Counted from the stretch's first letter, positions 9,084-20,951 are shown. The stretch: 64,000 nucleotides of DNA from Persicaria tinctoria (GCA_037127255.1 JBANSL010000013.1:13102688-13166687), one strand, 5' to 3'. Notes: generated by a model from the sequence alone, not told the origin. Numbers and translations are program-made.

Positions 9084-10192
9084 GACACGACTCCTCTGAA
9101 CAACCTCCATCCCTATCTATTGTACACGTGTCACTCATCTATAGCACCTGTAACTAACTCTCAGCTCCCTCACTAGCTCCCTCACTCACTGTATGCACTT
9201 CCATACCCCTATCAAGTTAGACATGGTAGAGTATCAACAATGTCCAACTTGAACGAAAGAGTGTGATGTTGTACCTCCCTTAATGGTTTGGTAATATAAG
9301 AACATCTACAAGTTGCAAGCTTGATTGAATGTAAGTTGTCTTGATTAGGCCTTCTTCAACACGCTCCCTTATGTAATGACACTCAATATTGAGGTGCTTC
9401 GTGTGCTCATGGTAGATAGGAAGAGAATCAATGTGTTGGACAAGGCACGGAGATGGATAAATCAGCCATCAAATTCCTGTGCCACACAATTTCACTTGTT
9501 GTGGTAGACATGCTTCAGTACTCCGATTCTGCAGAGGACTTAAGATACAATCTTTTGCTTCTTGGTCTTCCGTGAACTACCATGCTCCCCGTCCAATAAG
9601 CTTCACAAAATGATGTAAGATCCTCTGAACACTTTTTAGGAAAGAATAAACCCCAATCCAGAGAATACTTGAGATATCGAACCACATGAAGAGTTGTTTG
9701 TAAGTTAGGGACTCGTGGTGCACTTACAAATTGGTTCAAATGTTGAACAGAGTATGACAAATCAAGACAAGTGAGATCCAAGTAAAGAAGACGACCAACC
9801 AACCTTCTGTAGACTTCATAATCAGGAAGAAGAACACCATCATTAACTGATAGTTTGAGGCCTTTGGGAAAAGGAAACTTTGCAGCACTTCTTCCAAACT
9901 TATTTCCAGCTTTCCCAGATGACTTTCCTTTGTCAAGATAGCCATGGAGTTTGAAACAGTTATCCCTTTGGTTCCCCTTGTTTCCATAATAATCACACTT
10001 GCTAGGATATCCATGGATCTTGAAGCAATTTTCTTTCAAATGTCCTTTGTTACCACAATGATCGCACTTCCTCAGATCATCTTTGAATTTCTTGGATTCA
10101 CCTTCTTTCTTCCGATTAAAACATTGTTGCTTGTTTGCATTCAGTGCACTAGCTTCATCACTCTACTTGGATTTTTTTACTCTGCATCGAAT
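9084..10192 (-). pseudogene. Old Copia remnant: LTR part, RNase H, gag zinc knuckle
   Basis: On the minus strand, 10100-10000 encodes a gag CCHC knuckle (CDHCGNKGHLKENC) followed by a second degenerate one. At about 9900 this joins abruptly to the reverse transcriptase tail/RNase H (VYRRLVGRLLYLDLTCLDLS, then SSAESEY and TKHLNIECHYIRERV). Protease, integrase and most of reverse transcriptase are missing, so an internal deletion fused gag to RNase H. Stops and frameshifts occur in the RNase H. The LTR follows at about 9240-9084 and continues at 4241-4060. Confidence 0.75.
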
Positions 10193-10365
10193 TGTAACAC
10201 CCCATTCCACATCGTATATCATAAAATTTTTAGGAGTGATTTATAAGTGATTCAAGTTCTACCCGTGTTACAAGAGCGCTTCATTTTCATGCTCCAAGTG
10301 AGGACAACGAACCTAAGAAGGCTAGGTAGCATGGGTTGGTACCTCTTAAGACCTCGGGTCTTACA
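10193..10365. mobile_element. Short insert TGTAACACC...TTACA in old Copia gag
   Basis: A 173-bp segment with TGTAACACCCC at one end and GTCTTACA at the other interrupts the old Copia gag, which continues on both sides. The termini resemble the TGT...ACA ends of Gypsy solo LTRs or tiny LTR elements. I could not see a clear target duplication. Confidence 0.45.
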
Positions 10366-10790
10366 GATGGTAAATCTCTTTTCTTGGATCTGTTCTACGT
10401 GTTGAACTATGTAAAATGCCTTGTTCACTGTAGGAATGGGATCAGTAGCTAAAATTTGGTTCTCACGCCTTCAAAATCATCATTTAACCCCATCAGAAAC
10501 TAAACGGCCTTATTTTTAACATCAATCTCAATCAACTTCTACTTAATCATACAACTACATCTATCCATGACTCCACAACTACATTGGGGTATGCCTTACA
10601 GGCTACATGTGTAACTCCTTGACTAACAATAGAATGATTTCTTCTACAATTGATAAAGCAAAAGACCATTACATTGACCATACCTCTTGGTGATATCTTG
10701 CAACAACTTCTTCGTTGAATCGGCATAAATGAACGACCCAAATATGGAAGCTTCCACAGAATTCAGAAACCAACATTGAACCATATATGT
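10366..10790 (-). pseudogene. Old Copia gag, N-terminal part
   Basis: Minus-strand reading gives gag (UBN2) features in broken frames: SSFIYADSTKKLLQDITKRY near 10700, then FLMGLNDDFEGVRTKIL and DPIPTVNKAFYIVQHVE around 10500-10390. Several stops are present. It belongs with the remnant at 9084-10192 on the far side of the 173-bp insert. Confidence 0.65.
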
Positions 10791-10828
10791 TCATAAATTT
10801 CCCATAATATACCCCTATAAGTGTAACA

Positions 10829-10990
10829 CTAAGGTTGGGCCGTGGTACGAAAATTACCGTACCAACCGATTACCAACCATAACAAGAGCAAGTTGGTACC
10901 AAAAAATCGGTAACCTCGGTACCGACCAACCTCGGTACAGTATACGGTATGCAAAGTTCAAATCTCGTGGTACCATTGTACCGAATATAT
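10829..10990. repeat. Fragment with repeated GGTACCG words, hAT-like end
   Basis: Dense repeats of GGTACC/CGGTA ('ttgggccgtggtacgaaaattaccg', 'ctcggtaccgaccaacctcggtac') resemble the subterminal region of a class of plant hAT elements. No partner end or target duplication was found. Confidence 0.3.
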
Positions 10991-11149
10991 ATGTACATTT
11001 TTTTTAAATCCGTTAATTTAATTAAGTCTCTGCCAATATTGTTCTCGCATGATCCCTTTTCCCACATTTTAGCACCACATGACCTAAAAATTTCCATACC
11101 TAACTGTTTTCGCCTTAGCCTCATCATAACCCAATAAAGCCTTCATGAT

Positions 11150-12600
11150 TTTGTTGTGTGCATAAATTCAAGCGGTGATTTTGTTGACGATTTTCAAGCT
11201 TTGTTGATGATGAGTTCTGAGGTTGAGATTTGAGCGAAATGCATTTTGAGGGTATGGAAATTGAGGAGCTAGTTGAGCTTTGGTTTTTGGAAATGATATG
11301 TCAGGACGGCATTCATCGGATGTTTTGATTTTGTAGATGCTATCTTATGGTTATTGACTTAGTCTTGCTTGGGGACAAACAAGGTTAAGTATGGGGTATT
11401 TTTTATAGCGTCTATCTAGTCATGTTTATAGGACACTCTTGGTTAGATTTTAGGGCCTTTTACTCAAGTATTTGCCTATTTCTTACCCATTTGTGTCCCG
11501 TTTCAAGGAATCGGTGTCTTCCGCATGTTTATCGTGATTTCAGGTATTTTAGAGTGGTTTTAGACTCAATTCAAGAGATAAAAGAGGAAGAGGTGGTTCA
11601 AGGCTCCTCGACGCGCTTAGAAGTCGTCAAAGACAAACTTGAAGGCACATGATCAACAAAATGTGCCAAGAGAATCGAAGCGATATCGAACAAAGTGGAC
11701 AAGGCGGAGAAGCACGGAGAAACATCCTATTTTCGCCCTACAACACTTCGAATCAAGTCTTGATTTCTTCATGAGAGGTTTAGTTCCCGAAAAGAGCTTT
11801 CCAACGCATATTCATATGCATTAATCGGACGAGCGACGACTCCAGAAAATGCATTTCAAGGCGACCTTATTGAAGGCCACTCGACTGAGTTCCTTAACAC
11901 TTAATCTGTTGTATGCTCGATTGGGCTCTAGAAGCTAGCAAATCTTTACACTCGGCCGAGTTCCCTTGACACTCGAGCTGTTATATGCCGGAGTGTTGTC
12001 CTTGAACAGGGTTTTTTTCCATTTTTAATTCATTTTTATTTAGGGGATATTTAAGGGACATTTTTTTGGAGGTTCTAATGGCCGAAAATGAGACTTTTGT
12101 AGAGACCTATTTGGAAGATTTGAGGATTAAAGATTCTTGAATAAAGTTTGTTCGATTCGTTAAATTTTGATAATCTCTTATCATTATTTCTGTTGTCCGA
12201 TGTTCATCTTGTCGAATCTGATTGAATTGAGCATGAAATTCTCCATGAGTGGCTAGATCTCTTGTTCTAGGGTTGGGATGATCCTGACGATGCGGAAATA
12301 GACTCACTCTTAGTATTTTTTGATTGATTTCTGATTTTGTTTGGTGATTTAATCCTATTGCACTAGCCCTAATCAATGAGAATTGGTTAGAACTGATTTT
12401 GGGGTTTGAAATCGAAACACTAAGACCCTAAATTTGAATTTAGATGGTGAATTGAGACCGAAAGGCGACTGTGATCCATCATAACTATAGGATTAAACCC
12501 GAAGTTTAGTTGATCGTAAGTGAAATTGAACTTCTTGAGGATTTATGGATTGGCATAGATATTTTAGATGATTCTTATATTGACTAAGACCGAAAGGCGA
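11150..12600 (+). mobile_element. Athila-like Gypsy 3' region and LTR, left part
   Basis: 'cttggggacaaacaaggttaagtatgggg' at 11365-11397 is the hallmark stretch before the 3' LTR of Athila/Tat-type Gypsy elements, and ends in a polypurine tract. The DNA to 12600 looks like its LTR; the phrase 'gaccgaaaggcgaa' appears twice. It breaks off where the oppositely oriented element begins and resumes at about 20952 with 'ggtccttgtggatacgac', typical of LTR ends of this group. No intact ORF is present. Confidence 0.55.
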
Positions 12601-12911
12601 AGTGTTGTTGAAGGAGGATGGTCAAGTATGAAATAAATATAAATATAAAATCAAAATGACTCCCTGTCTCAGCAAATAAATACAAGACTTCCTCTCGTTG
12701 TAGTAGAAGGCAGTTAGAACCGATCCACGAGGAAGCGTGTCAGTGCCCGCCTTTTCAGTTCCAGAAACAATGTGAATTCGACCAGGAGAGTCCTCAACTT
12801 CGAGTAAAGTACTCGACTTCGACCAACTCTGTCGACTAAAACAGAAACAAAAACACATAAATGCAAAGAGAAAGCAGAAAGCTGGTCAACGTCGGGTCAA
12901 CGTCGATTAAC
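12601..12911 (-). other. Junction zone between outer LTR and inner Gypsy element
   Basis: The minus strand carries 'cctcgtggatcggttct', like the U5 end of an Athila-type LTR. It may therefore be the U5 tail of the inner element's left LTR, which the right LTR lacks. The exact boundary is not resolved. Confidence 0.35.
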
Positions 12912-13673
12912 CCTAATCGACGTCGACTACTGTAGCAATCGATTCCGGGTAGTTTTGGTCGATCTTGAGTAAAACAGAAGTAAAAACCGAAACCTTAAAT
13001 TGCGTAAAAAAGGAAGCAAACACGAAATTGGTTGAAATAAATCAATAAACTAAAACACTTCCAAGATCAGGGTTTCAACACCACAACGATAACCATGCAA
13101 AATTACACATAAAGGCATAAAAGATCATGCTTTTTATCAAATAACTATCGTTATTAACAAATAGGAATATAAAAGCTTTCGCATAAACCCTAATTGTTAC
13201 TAACCCCTTTTCACATAATTAATCAAAGTTGCATTAAGATCACTTTCGCTTCAATAACACAAACAAGGATCACCTTCAACTTTCGCAAAAGAATCATGCT
13301 CATATATAGGAATAGAAGGCAAAATCGCATTAAAAGATTGTACCTTTACCGCATCGCCTTACATGGCCACCATCGGGCTCACCCCGACCCTAGAAGTTGG
13401 GTGACTACTCGCTCTTCATCATGAATAAACTCATCAAAGATTTCAAGAAAATAAATTGCATTAAATAAACTAAATAAGACTTATAGCCGAATAAAGCCAA
13501 CTCCGCTATCGCTTCACAAACTCCACTCACCTCCAAGACTCTCTCTCTACTCCTAATCGATTTCTCTCTCTAATGTGGCTTTGCTTGGATTGATTGAATT
13601 GGAATTGAATGAATAAAACTTAGCCCCTAATGCCTTATTTATAGTGTTCATTCCCTAGATAATTAGGAAAGAA

Positions 13674-13749
<76 letters not shown>

Positions 13750-14388
13750 AAATCTATCTATCTATATCTAAAGATTAAATTGTGAAAATAAAAGAAATAA
13801 ATCTTTAAAGGAAATTATATCTAAAGTAGATAAATATCTCTTCCATCTTGATAGAACTTGATAGAATCTCCTCTTGTGGATATCTCCATTGAACTTTGGA
13901 TAGAACTTTGATTAGAGCTCGGATTAGCTCGAAATCGGCCACTGTTGGTCAAGTCGATATCGACTAGGACAACTCGATATCGACCTGCAATTTTCCTCAC
14001 TTCACTTCTAACACTCGATCTCGGCCTCCAGGGTGCAAATCGACTTGACTTTACTCGATATCGACTAGCTTAAGTCGATATCGACCTTCATTTTTCCTTC
14101 TTCAGATTTCTTGTCGATTTCGGATCTCTGCTCGATTTTCGGGATACTCAATATCGACATGGCATAGTCGATATTGACCAACTTCTTCCTTCTCTCCTCG
14201 ATTCTGGCATTTCTGGGTGGAAATCGACTAGCCAACTCGATATCGACTTAGGGTACTCGATATCGACCGGTTTGTGTCGACTCGATTTTCTTGTTCTTTG
14301 CTCGATTTGTCCTAGTTCCGCCACTCCTTGACCTTGGACTTTCTGTAGTTGACTTCGAGCTTTTCCTCCTTTCTCTGAACTGCTGTAA
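12912..14388 (-). repeat. Left (3') LTR of inner Gypsy element
   Basis: This is a direct repeat of 19553-20951, aligned from 'aaccctaMtcgacgtcgactactgtag' to 'gaactgYtgtaaattg'. It contains a very long (TA)n tract at 13676-13747, where the other LTR has a short one, and many TCGATATCGA words at 13960-14290. Confidence 0.85.
13676..13747. repeat. (TA)n microsatellite, about 72 bp
   Basis: This is an uninterrupted TA repeat inside the left LTR. The matching position in the right LTR (20285-20310) has only about 26 bp. Confidence 0.95.
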
Positions 14389-16188
14389 ATTGTCTCGATT
14401 TCTGCGAATGTAAACAAAAACTGGTGTAGATTCCATAATTGGAAAATAAACATAAACTACATAGATTCTGAACTATTCTAGCCCGAATGTATGAAATGCA
14501 TGCAAAAAACGATATAAAAGTAAGTGTAAATTATGGAAAATTAGGCTCACAACAAACAACCCATACTTAAGCTTGCTTGTCCTCAAGCAATACTTTTAAT
14601 TGTCATTTAGGGGAAGAATTCAATACTCTCAACATCTTAGATTCATTCTTATATAACCCTGCAATCACCCAACCTCGAAAAGGTACTTGTGTCACTAATC
14701 CATGCATGTGCAATTAAAAGCAACATCTACTCACAAAAGGAGGGTTATGCAAAACATTCATAAGTGACAAAGCATCAATAATCAAGAGGACTTTAATTTA
14801 AGCTCAACAAGGAGTAGATTGGTAAAAGGCTAAAAGGTGGGCAATTTTTGGCAATGTGGTGCTAATGATCCGGGGAAATGGAGTACTTTCCAAACTTTCA
14901 TACCACATTCCTTCTTCCTTTGATTTCTTACCTTTCGCTCATCGCTCAATGCTTTTTTTTCAATATTATGTTTTTACCTCTCTAACCTCAGCACTGCCTT
15001 CTCGCGAGTCGCAAACATGGGTGTCATGAATGGCTCCGGATACTTAGTACTTTGGACTCCTCACCTGTGTGTCCCATCTCGCCAAACTATTATCTCAGCG
15101 AGCAGGGTCGATCTACCTTTATCTCCTGAGGTGATCGGATTTTCTTTCACTCATTAAATTTTCCATATTTTTTCAATTTCCTGCCAAACTCCAATAAATC
15201 AACACAATAACCATATAATAATCTCCATAATGTGACAACATTCTCAACATAATCCCCGGATGGAAATAAGGTAAAGAATGGGCAATATTTAGATCATGTG
15301 GAGCATAATATGAAATAAGGCTCAATATGGCTTTTGTGATGCATAAGCATAGGTATGACTAGGATATAACAATATGAGCCTATATGGAAAATATAAAGTC
15401 CTCTATCCTCTTATTATGCAACATGTCAAAAGAAACCTCAAATTTTACCTCCTTTCATGGTTTTCAATAAAAATTTGCACTTCATTGTGACTTCCATTTA
15501 CTAGGCAATTTTATGCTATATCTCTAATGAATTCAATTTTGCATCGTCGAGTTCAATATAAGCTTCCATGACACTAATCAAAAATTTACAATGGGGGTGA
15601 TTTTTTATAAACTTTGGAAAACATGCATATAAGCACATAAATCAAATATGAACTCCAAAGTAGTCATGCATAAGCAATTCAAGAACTAAACTAAAAATAT
15701 GCACACGTAATGTCAAATATGGTCAAATATGCATATAATAAGCTCTTCCCCCACCTCATACTTAAACATTACAATGTCCTCATTGTATAAAAAACAAGGG
15801 TAAAGATAGAAACTCACTAGACATGTGTGCTGATCGTCGGAATTGAGTGCCGATATGGCTGCAGAAGTGGTCGATCTCGAGGAAGAGTAGTCGATGTCGA
15901 CTAGTCTACTCGACATCGAGTACAGTGAAAGCCTCCAGGGTGATCCTTGTCGACCACAGGCTCATTTCCTCGTGATGGGTAGTCGACGTCGAGTAGAGTA
16001 CTCGACGTCGAGTACTTCTGCAACGTCTTTTACCTACAAAACATGTTAGGAAGACAATATCCACAATAGACAATAATGTCCAAAAATAAAAAAAACCAAA
16101 AACAACAATGTCCAAAAATCCCAAAAAATAAATGTCTATTTACAAGCTCTAGACTTTATAGTCGCTAGGCCAACTTTCTCCATTAAGC
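14389..16188 (-). other. 3' untranslated part of inner Gypsy element
   Basis: On the minus strand this lies between the integrase tail and the 3' LTR. It holds the group hallmark 'gaggacaagcaagcttaagtatggg' at about 14558-14586. No coding domain is seen, but ACTCGACGTCGAGTA-type words recur at 15850-16020. Confidence 0.6.
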
Positions 16189-16806
16189 TCAAGGTGGCAT
16201 TTGTAGGGGCCATGTAGCTTGGGCTTCAAACAGGACTCCATTCTTGTCCATCAGCTGTAGTTCTCCGGAATGGATCTTGTTTACCGTGAAGGGGGCCATC
16301 TTTTTCGGTTTGAACTTGTTAGGGAACCAATGATCATTTGACCTGGAAACATAGACTTTGTCTCCAACTTCATACTCCTTAGGCTCATCATTGGAAATCC
16401 TACATAAGCGTACATACCAAGGCAAACCTCTCCCATGTATAGATAAATCATTAATGGAAATAGGAGAAGAAAGATCCATACCTTGGCTTACCTTTGCAAA
16501 ATCGGAATTCGGGACCTCGGGGTCTGGTCGATATCGAGTAGGGTCACTCGATATCGAGTTCTGCTGCTCGAAATCGGGTTGTGTTGGCTCAACAGGTGGA
16601 ATCGACTCGGTATGGGTATGTCGATATCGAGTAGGGTCACTCGATATCGAGTCATTGTGCTCGATTTTGCCTTGGTCGATTCCTGGTAGAGATTCCTCAA
16701 CTTGGGTGGGTCGATATCGAGCTGTGGTGGGATATCGACCTGTTTTGTGGGCCAGTCGATTTCTCCTGGTCGATATTGACCCCATACTTAAGACCTGGCA
16801 AAGCAT
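16189..16806 (-). pseudogene. Gypsy integrase C-terminal tail fused to word-repeat coding DNA
   Basis: The C-terminal half contains EYEVGDKVYV, FPNKFKPKKMAPFTVNKI and GELQLMDKNG. This is the typical end of an Athila-type pol after the integrase core. Upstream in the same frame is a stretch generated by the TCGATATCGA words (repeated STRYR/DPTRYR peptides). The integrase core, RNase H and reverse transcriptase that should precede it are absent, so the element cannot copy itself. Confidence 0.65.
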
Positions 16807-17627
16807 CCGAAAAATAGTTAGTCCATATCGACGTACCTTGGTCTATGTCGAGTGGATTCTCTGCTTCATCGTTTAGGATGGCCATGATCTCTTCCACCTG
16901 GGCTTCCGTATCCCTCTTTTCTAGCTCCTCGGATGTCATATTTCTTACCTTAGGTTTCCCGCAAGTGATGTAACCAACTGTTATGGACTTTACCTCTTCC
17001 ATGGGACATGTATGCCTTTCAGTTTTATTGAAGGAATACTTAATTACCTCATCGCAGATGTTCAAAGTGAGCACCCCCTTTCTCACGCTTATGTTGGCAT
17101 CCACCGTCGCCAAGAAAGGCCTTCCTAGAATAATTGGACAAGCAGGGTCCTCCTCCATATCAATAACTAAGAAATCAGCAGGGACGAAGAACTTTACCTA
17201 CTTGCACTGGTACATTGTCCACCATGCCTGTTGGGATGACCACCGTGTTGTTCGCCATATAAAGCTTAGCATCCACAGGCTCTAGGGCACCTATCTTAAT
17301 CTTGGACCAGATTGATAAAGGTATTATACTCACACTGGATCCCAAGTCACATAAAGCATTAAATTTATATTGACCAAATCCAATGGCTATAGCAAACTTA
17401 CCCGGATCTGGCATTTTCTCTAGTACGTCCATCTGGCTGCACTCTTCTGCGATCTCAGCCATTGACCGCTTTTTGCTCATAATCTCCTTTAGAAACTTGA
17501 CATAGGATGGAATCTCATTAAGAGCTTCTGTGAAGGGTATTGTGACATTGAGCCTTTGAAGCATCTTGATGAAACGTTGGAATTTCTTCTCTGCAGGGTC
17601 CTTTGGAGATTTCGTCGGGAAATGCAA
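16697..17627 (-). pseudogene. Gypsy aspartic protease region, two overlapping frames
   Basis: Minus-strand ORFs 17627-17175 and 17158-16697 together give an Athila-type protease: KFNALCDLGSSVSIIPLSI (DLG active site), MANNTVVIPTGMVDNVPVQV, then CPIILGRPFLATVDANI. A frame break lies near 17165. The expected reverse transcriptase does not follow. Confidence 0.75.
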
Positions 17628-17876
17628 CTTTTTCTTCGGCGGAGGTGCTGATGTCGAGTGGGGAGGGTCGAAATCGACTGGTTCTTAGTCGATATCGAGT
17701 GGTGTTTGGTCGATATCGACTAGATTGGCTGGCTTCGGGATTTGTGGAGAAACTGGGTCGATTTCGACCTGTGGTGGGTCGATATCGACTGGGAACTAGT
17801 CGATATCGACTAGGTTGGTCGATATCGACTGGTCTCCAGTGCCCATTTCCTCTTTTGTTTGCTCTGGCATTTGCAT
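17628..17876 (-). repeat. TCGATATCGA word array between gag and protease
   Basis: At least six TCGATATCGA-type palindromes sit in about 200 bases between the gag tail and the protease. They spoil or re-phase the reading frame here. Confidence 0.75.
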
Positions 17877-18470
17877 CTATCGCCCACTCCTTAGGTTCAT
17901 AGCAGCCACCTGTCTAGTAGATTTACCCTTAGGGTTAGGTTCAGAAGATCCAGTGAGCGTACCTGATTGTCTGGGGACGGATGCTGCTAGTTGACCCATA
18001 TGAGTTTCCATTGATTGCCGCCATATATCAATTTCCCCAAGCCTAGAGTTGACACCGTGCATCTGAGTGTAGATGGAATCGATGGACTGCTTGGTGTCTG
18101 AATGGTTCCTCCGCATTTCCTCAAGAATGGTATGTAGGTCATCTTTCTTTCCTTCTCTGTCAGGGTGACCAGGGGCTCTGTAGGGAGGGGGATTCTGATG
18201 CTGGGGCTGGCAATAGTAGCTCCAGTTCTGGTTCTGGTGTGGTCCTGAGTAATTTCCCCCCGCATACCTTACATCCTCGTGGGTCTCTGCTTCTTGTACT
18301 TGATCGACGTGTGGGCATGCAGTGGTGTTATGCCTCACAGACCCACATTCCAAACAAGGCTTATCTTTAGAGAGGAATTTAACTTGTTTGGTAAGACAGC
18401 GTACCTGATCGTTGTGGAACTGGTCCCTGGCATCTGGATCAACCTCCTTAGGTGGCACATACAACGACAT
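17877..18470 (-). CDS. Gypsy gag C-terminal part with zinc knuckle
   Basis: This 197-codon minus-strand ORF has a CCHC knuckle (CLECGSVRHNTTACPH) near residue 40, a Gln/Asn/Pro-rich middle, and a C-terminal coiled-coil-like stretch ending in the basic MNLRSGR typical of Athila gag. It follows the capsid ORF (19177-18542) in another frame, so gag is broken by an indel near 18500-18540. The role is RNA packaging. Confidence 0.75.
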   Translation of the reverse strand: MSLYVPPKEVDPDARDQFHNDQVRCLTKQVKFLSKDKPCLECGSVRHNTTACPHVDQVQEAETHEDVRYAGGNYSGPHQNQNWSYYCQPQHQNPPPYRAPGHPDREGKKDDLHTILEEMRRNHSDTKQSIDSIYTQMHGVNSRLGEIDIWRQSMETHMGQLAASVPRQSGTLTGSSEPNPKGKSTRQVAAMNLRSGR

Positions 18471-18541
18471 AGATGGGGCAGGCCTTTCATACCTTTCGTC
18501 AGAAGCGGCCGCAGAAGTCTCGTATGTGTTGTCGTAGTTTG

Positions 18542-19177
18542 CTAGTGTCTCAAATACCTCTCATCCTCGGCGACTCGGCGTGGAGTGTATCCCATATACT
18601 CATAGTTGGTGTAGTTGTTGATCCGATCTTTAGTAGGCGCATCCAGGAAGTTGAAGATGACCTCCTCGATGATGTAAGGCGGTTGTCCATGCGTAAGACA
18701 GGATTTCAGAAGCCTCTTGTAGTTTTCCCAGACTTGTGTTAATGGTTCCCCCGACTTTTGTCTGAAAGTCGTGATCTGTTGTCTAAGAGCAGCTGTCTTT
18801 GCATGAGGAAAGAACTTATTGAGGAACAGGTCATGTAGTTCGTTCCAAGTGCGAATTGATCGTGCAGGCAATCCTTCCAGCCATTGTTGGGCTATTCCTG
18901 CAAGGGACCAACGAAAAGCCTTTAGTTTTAAGTATTCCAAATTAGCACCATCAGCTATAGCTTCGCATAAGTCTATAAAAGTGGTGACATGCTCTAAAAG
19001 ACATTCATTAATTCTTGCCCTAAATTGACTCCTTCTAATTTCAGCAATAAAAGAAGGGCAAATTTCAAAATTAATAGTGGGAAGAACGATCGCTGATTTT
19101 GGAACTTCCAGAGTAGGATGCATATATTCCTTTGCGTTGGATGTGCCCAATCCGCTCCTCAAGTTCCCTTCGTGCAT
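18542..19177 (-). CDS. Gypsy gag capsid domain
   Basis: This 211-codon ORF matches the retrotransposon gag (Retrotrans_gag) fold. Motifs include LEYLKLKAFRWSLAGIAQQW, RTWNELHDLFLNKFFPHAK and GEPLTQVWENYKRLLKSC. The upstream ORF on the same strand (19451-19218, MSTSDNENAGQL then a Glu/Gln-rich helix) is probably the gag N-terminus in a shifted frame. It is the best preserved coding part of the element. Confidence 0.82.
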   Translation of the reverse strand: MHEGNLRSGLGTSNAKEYMHPTLEVPKSAIVLPTINFEICPSFIAEIRRSQFRARINECLLEHVTTFIDLCEAIADGANLEYLKLKAFRWSLAGIAQQWLEGLPARSIRTWNELHDLFLNKFFPHAKTAALRQQITTFRQKSGEPLTQVWENYKRLLKSCLTHGQPPYIIEEVIFNFLDAPTKDRINNYTNYEYMGYTPRRVAEDERYLRH

Positions 19178-19217
19178 TGATCTCGCGATCTACCCTTGTC
19201 TCCCACCGCTGCTGGTT

Positions 19218-19451
19218 CTATGTATATTCCGCCTCTCGTCGGGCGTGTTCTGCTTCTCTGGTGGTGAGTGCCTCAATCTGTTGGCGGAGTTGCTCAAGCT
19301 CCTGTGCTGGTGAGAGCTGGCCCGCATTCTCGTTGTCGGATGTTGACATGAGTCTCCTCCTAAGCCTTTGTTGAAGGTGGAAAAATCGCTCAGGCTCGAG
19401 AATAGGGTCTATAGGCATGCGATCAATTCTTCGCATGCACCTGAAAAGCAA
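19218..19451 (-). pseudogene. Gypsy gag N-terminal helix
   Basis: The minus-strand ORF has an internal Met (MSTSDNENAG) followed by a coiled-coil-like QELEQLRQQIEALTTRE stretch. It lies just downstream of the primer site and upstream of the capsid ORF in a different frame. Confidence 0.55.
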
Positions 19452-19529
19452 AAAGAAAAAGCAAGTAAAAAGAAACTAAAAATAAAAAGAAATGTATAAA
19501 GAAAAGAAATAGAACTAAAAAGAGCGCGA

Positions 19530-19553
19530 TTGATGGCTTCCCCAGCAACGGCG
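19530..19553 (-). other. Primer binding site of inner Gypsy element
   Basis: The minus strand reads CGCCGTTGCTGGGGA just inside the right LTR, close to the TGGCGCCGTTGCCGGGGA primer site known from Athila-type elements. It fixes the element's orientation as minus. Confidence 0.7.
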
Positions 19554-20951
19554 AGTAACCCTACTCGACGTCGACTACTGTAGTAGTCGATTCCGGGTAG
19601 TTTTGGTCGATCTCGAGTAAAACAGAAGTAAAAACCGAAACTTTAAATTGCATAAAAACTAAAGCAAACATGAAATTGGTTGAAATAAATCAATAAACTA
19701 AAACACTTCCAAGATCAGGGTTTCAACACCCCAATGATAACCATGCAAAATTACACATAAAGGCATAAAAGATCATGGTTTTCATCAAATAACTCTCGAT
19801 ATTAACAAATAGGAATATAGAGGCTTTCACATAATTAATCCAAGTTTTATTAAGATCACTTTCGCTTCAATAACACAAACAAGGATCACCTTCAACTTTC
19901 GCAAAAGAATCATGCTCATAGGGATAGAAGATAAAATCGCATTAAAAGATTGTAACTTTACCGCATCACCTTACATGGTCACCGTCGGGCTCACCCCGAC
20001 CCTAGAAGTTGGGTGACTACTCCCTCTTCATCATGAATAAACTCATCAAAGATTTCAAGAAAATAAATTGCATTAAATAAACTAAATAAGACTTACAGCC
20101 GAATAAAGCCAACTCCGCTATCGCTTCACAAACTCCACTCGGCTCCAAGACTCTCTCTACTCCTACTCGATTTCTCTCTCTAATGTGGCTTTGCTTCGAT
20201 TGATTGAATTGGAATTGAAGGAATAAAACTCAGCCCCTAATGCCTTATTTATAGTGTTCATTCCCTAGATAATTAGGAAAGAAAACTATATATATATATA
20301 TATATATATCTAAATCTATCTATCTATATCTAAAGATTAAATTGTGAAAATAAAAGAAATAAATCTTTAAAGGAAATTATATCTAAAGTAGATAAATATC
20401 TCTTCCATCTTGATAGAACTTGATAGAATCTCCTCTTGTGGATATCTCCATTGGACTTTGGATAGAACTTTGATTACAGCTCGGATTAGCTCGAAATCGG
20501 CCACTGTTGGTCAAGTCGATGTCGACTAGGACAACTCAATATCGACCTGCAATTTTCCTCACTTCACTTCTGACACTCGATCTCGGCCTCCAGGGTGCAA
20601 ATCGACTTGACTTTACTCGATATCGACTAGCTTAAGTCGATATCGACCTTCGTTTTTCCTTCTTCAGATTTCTTGTCGATTCCGGATCTCTGCTCGATTT
20701 TTGGGTTACTCGATATCGACATGGCATAGTCGATATCGACCAACTTCTTCCTTCTCCACTCGATTCTGGCATTTCTGGGTGGAAATCGACTGGCCAACTC
20801 GATATCGACTTAGGGTACTCGATATCGACCAGTTTGTGTCGACTCGATTTTCTTGTTCTTTGCTCGATTTGTCCTGGTTCCGCCACTCCTTCACCTCGGA
20901 CTTTCTGTAGTTGACTTCGAGCTTTTCCTCTCTCTGAACTGTTGTAAATTG
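19554..20951 (-). repeat. Right (5') LTR of inner Gypsy element
   Basis: It matches 12912-14388 with about a dozen visible differences plus a much shorter TA tract. It contains the same TCGATATCGA words (20515-20830). Confidence 0.85.
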
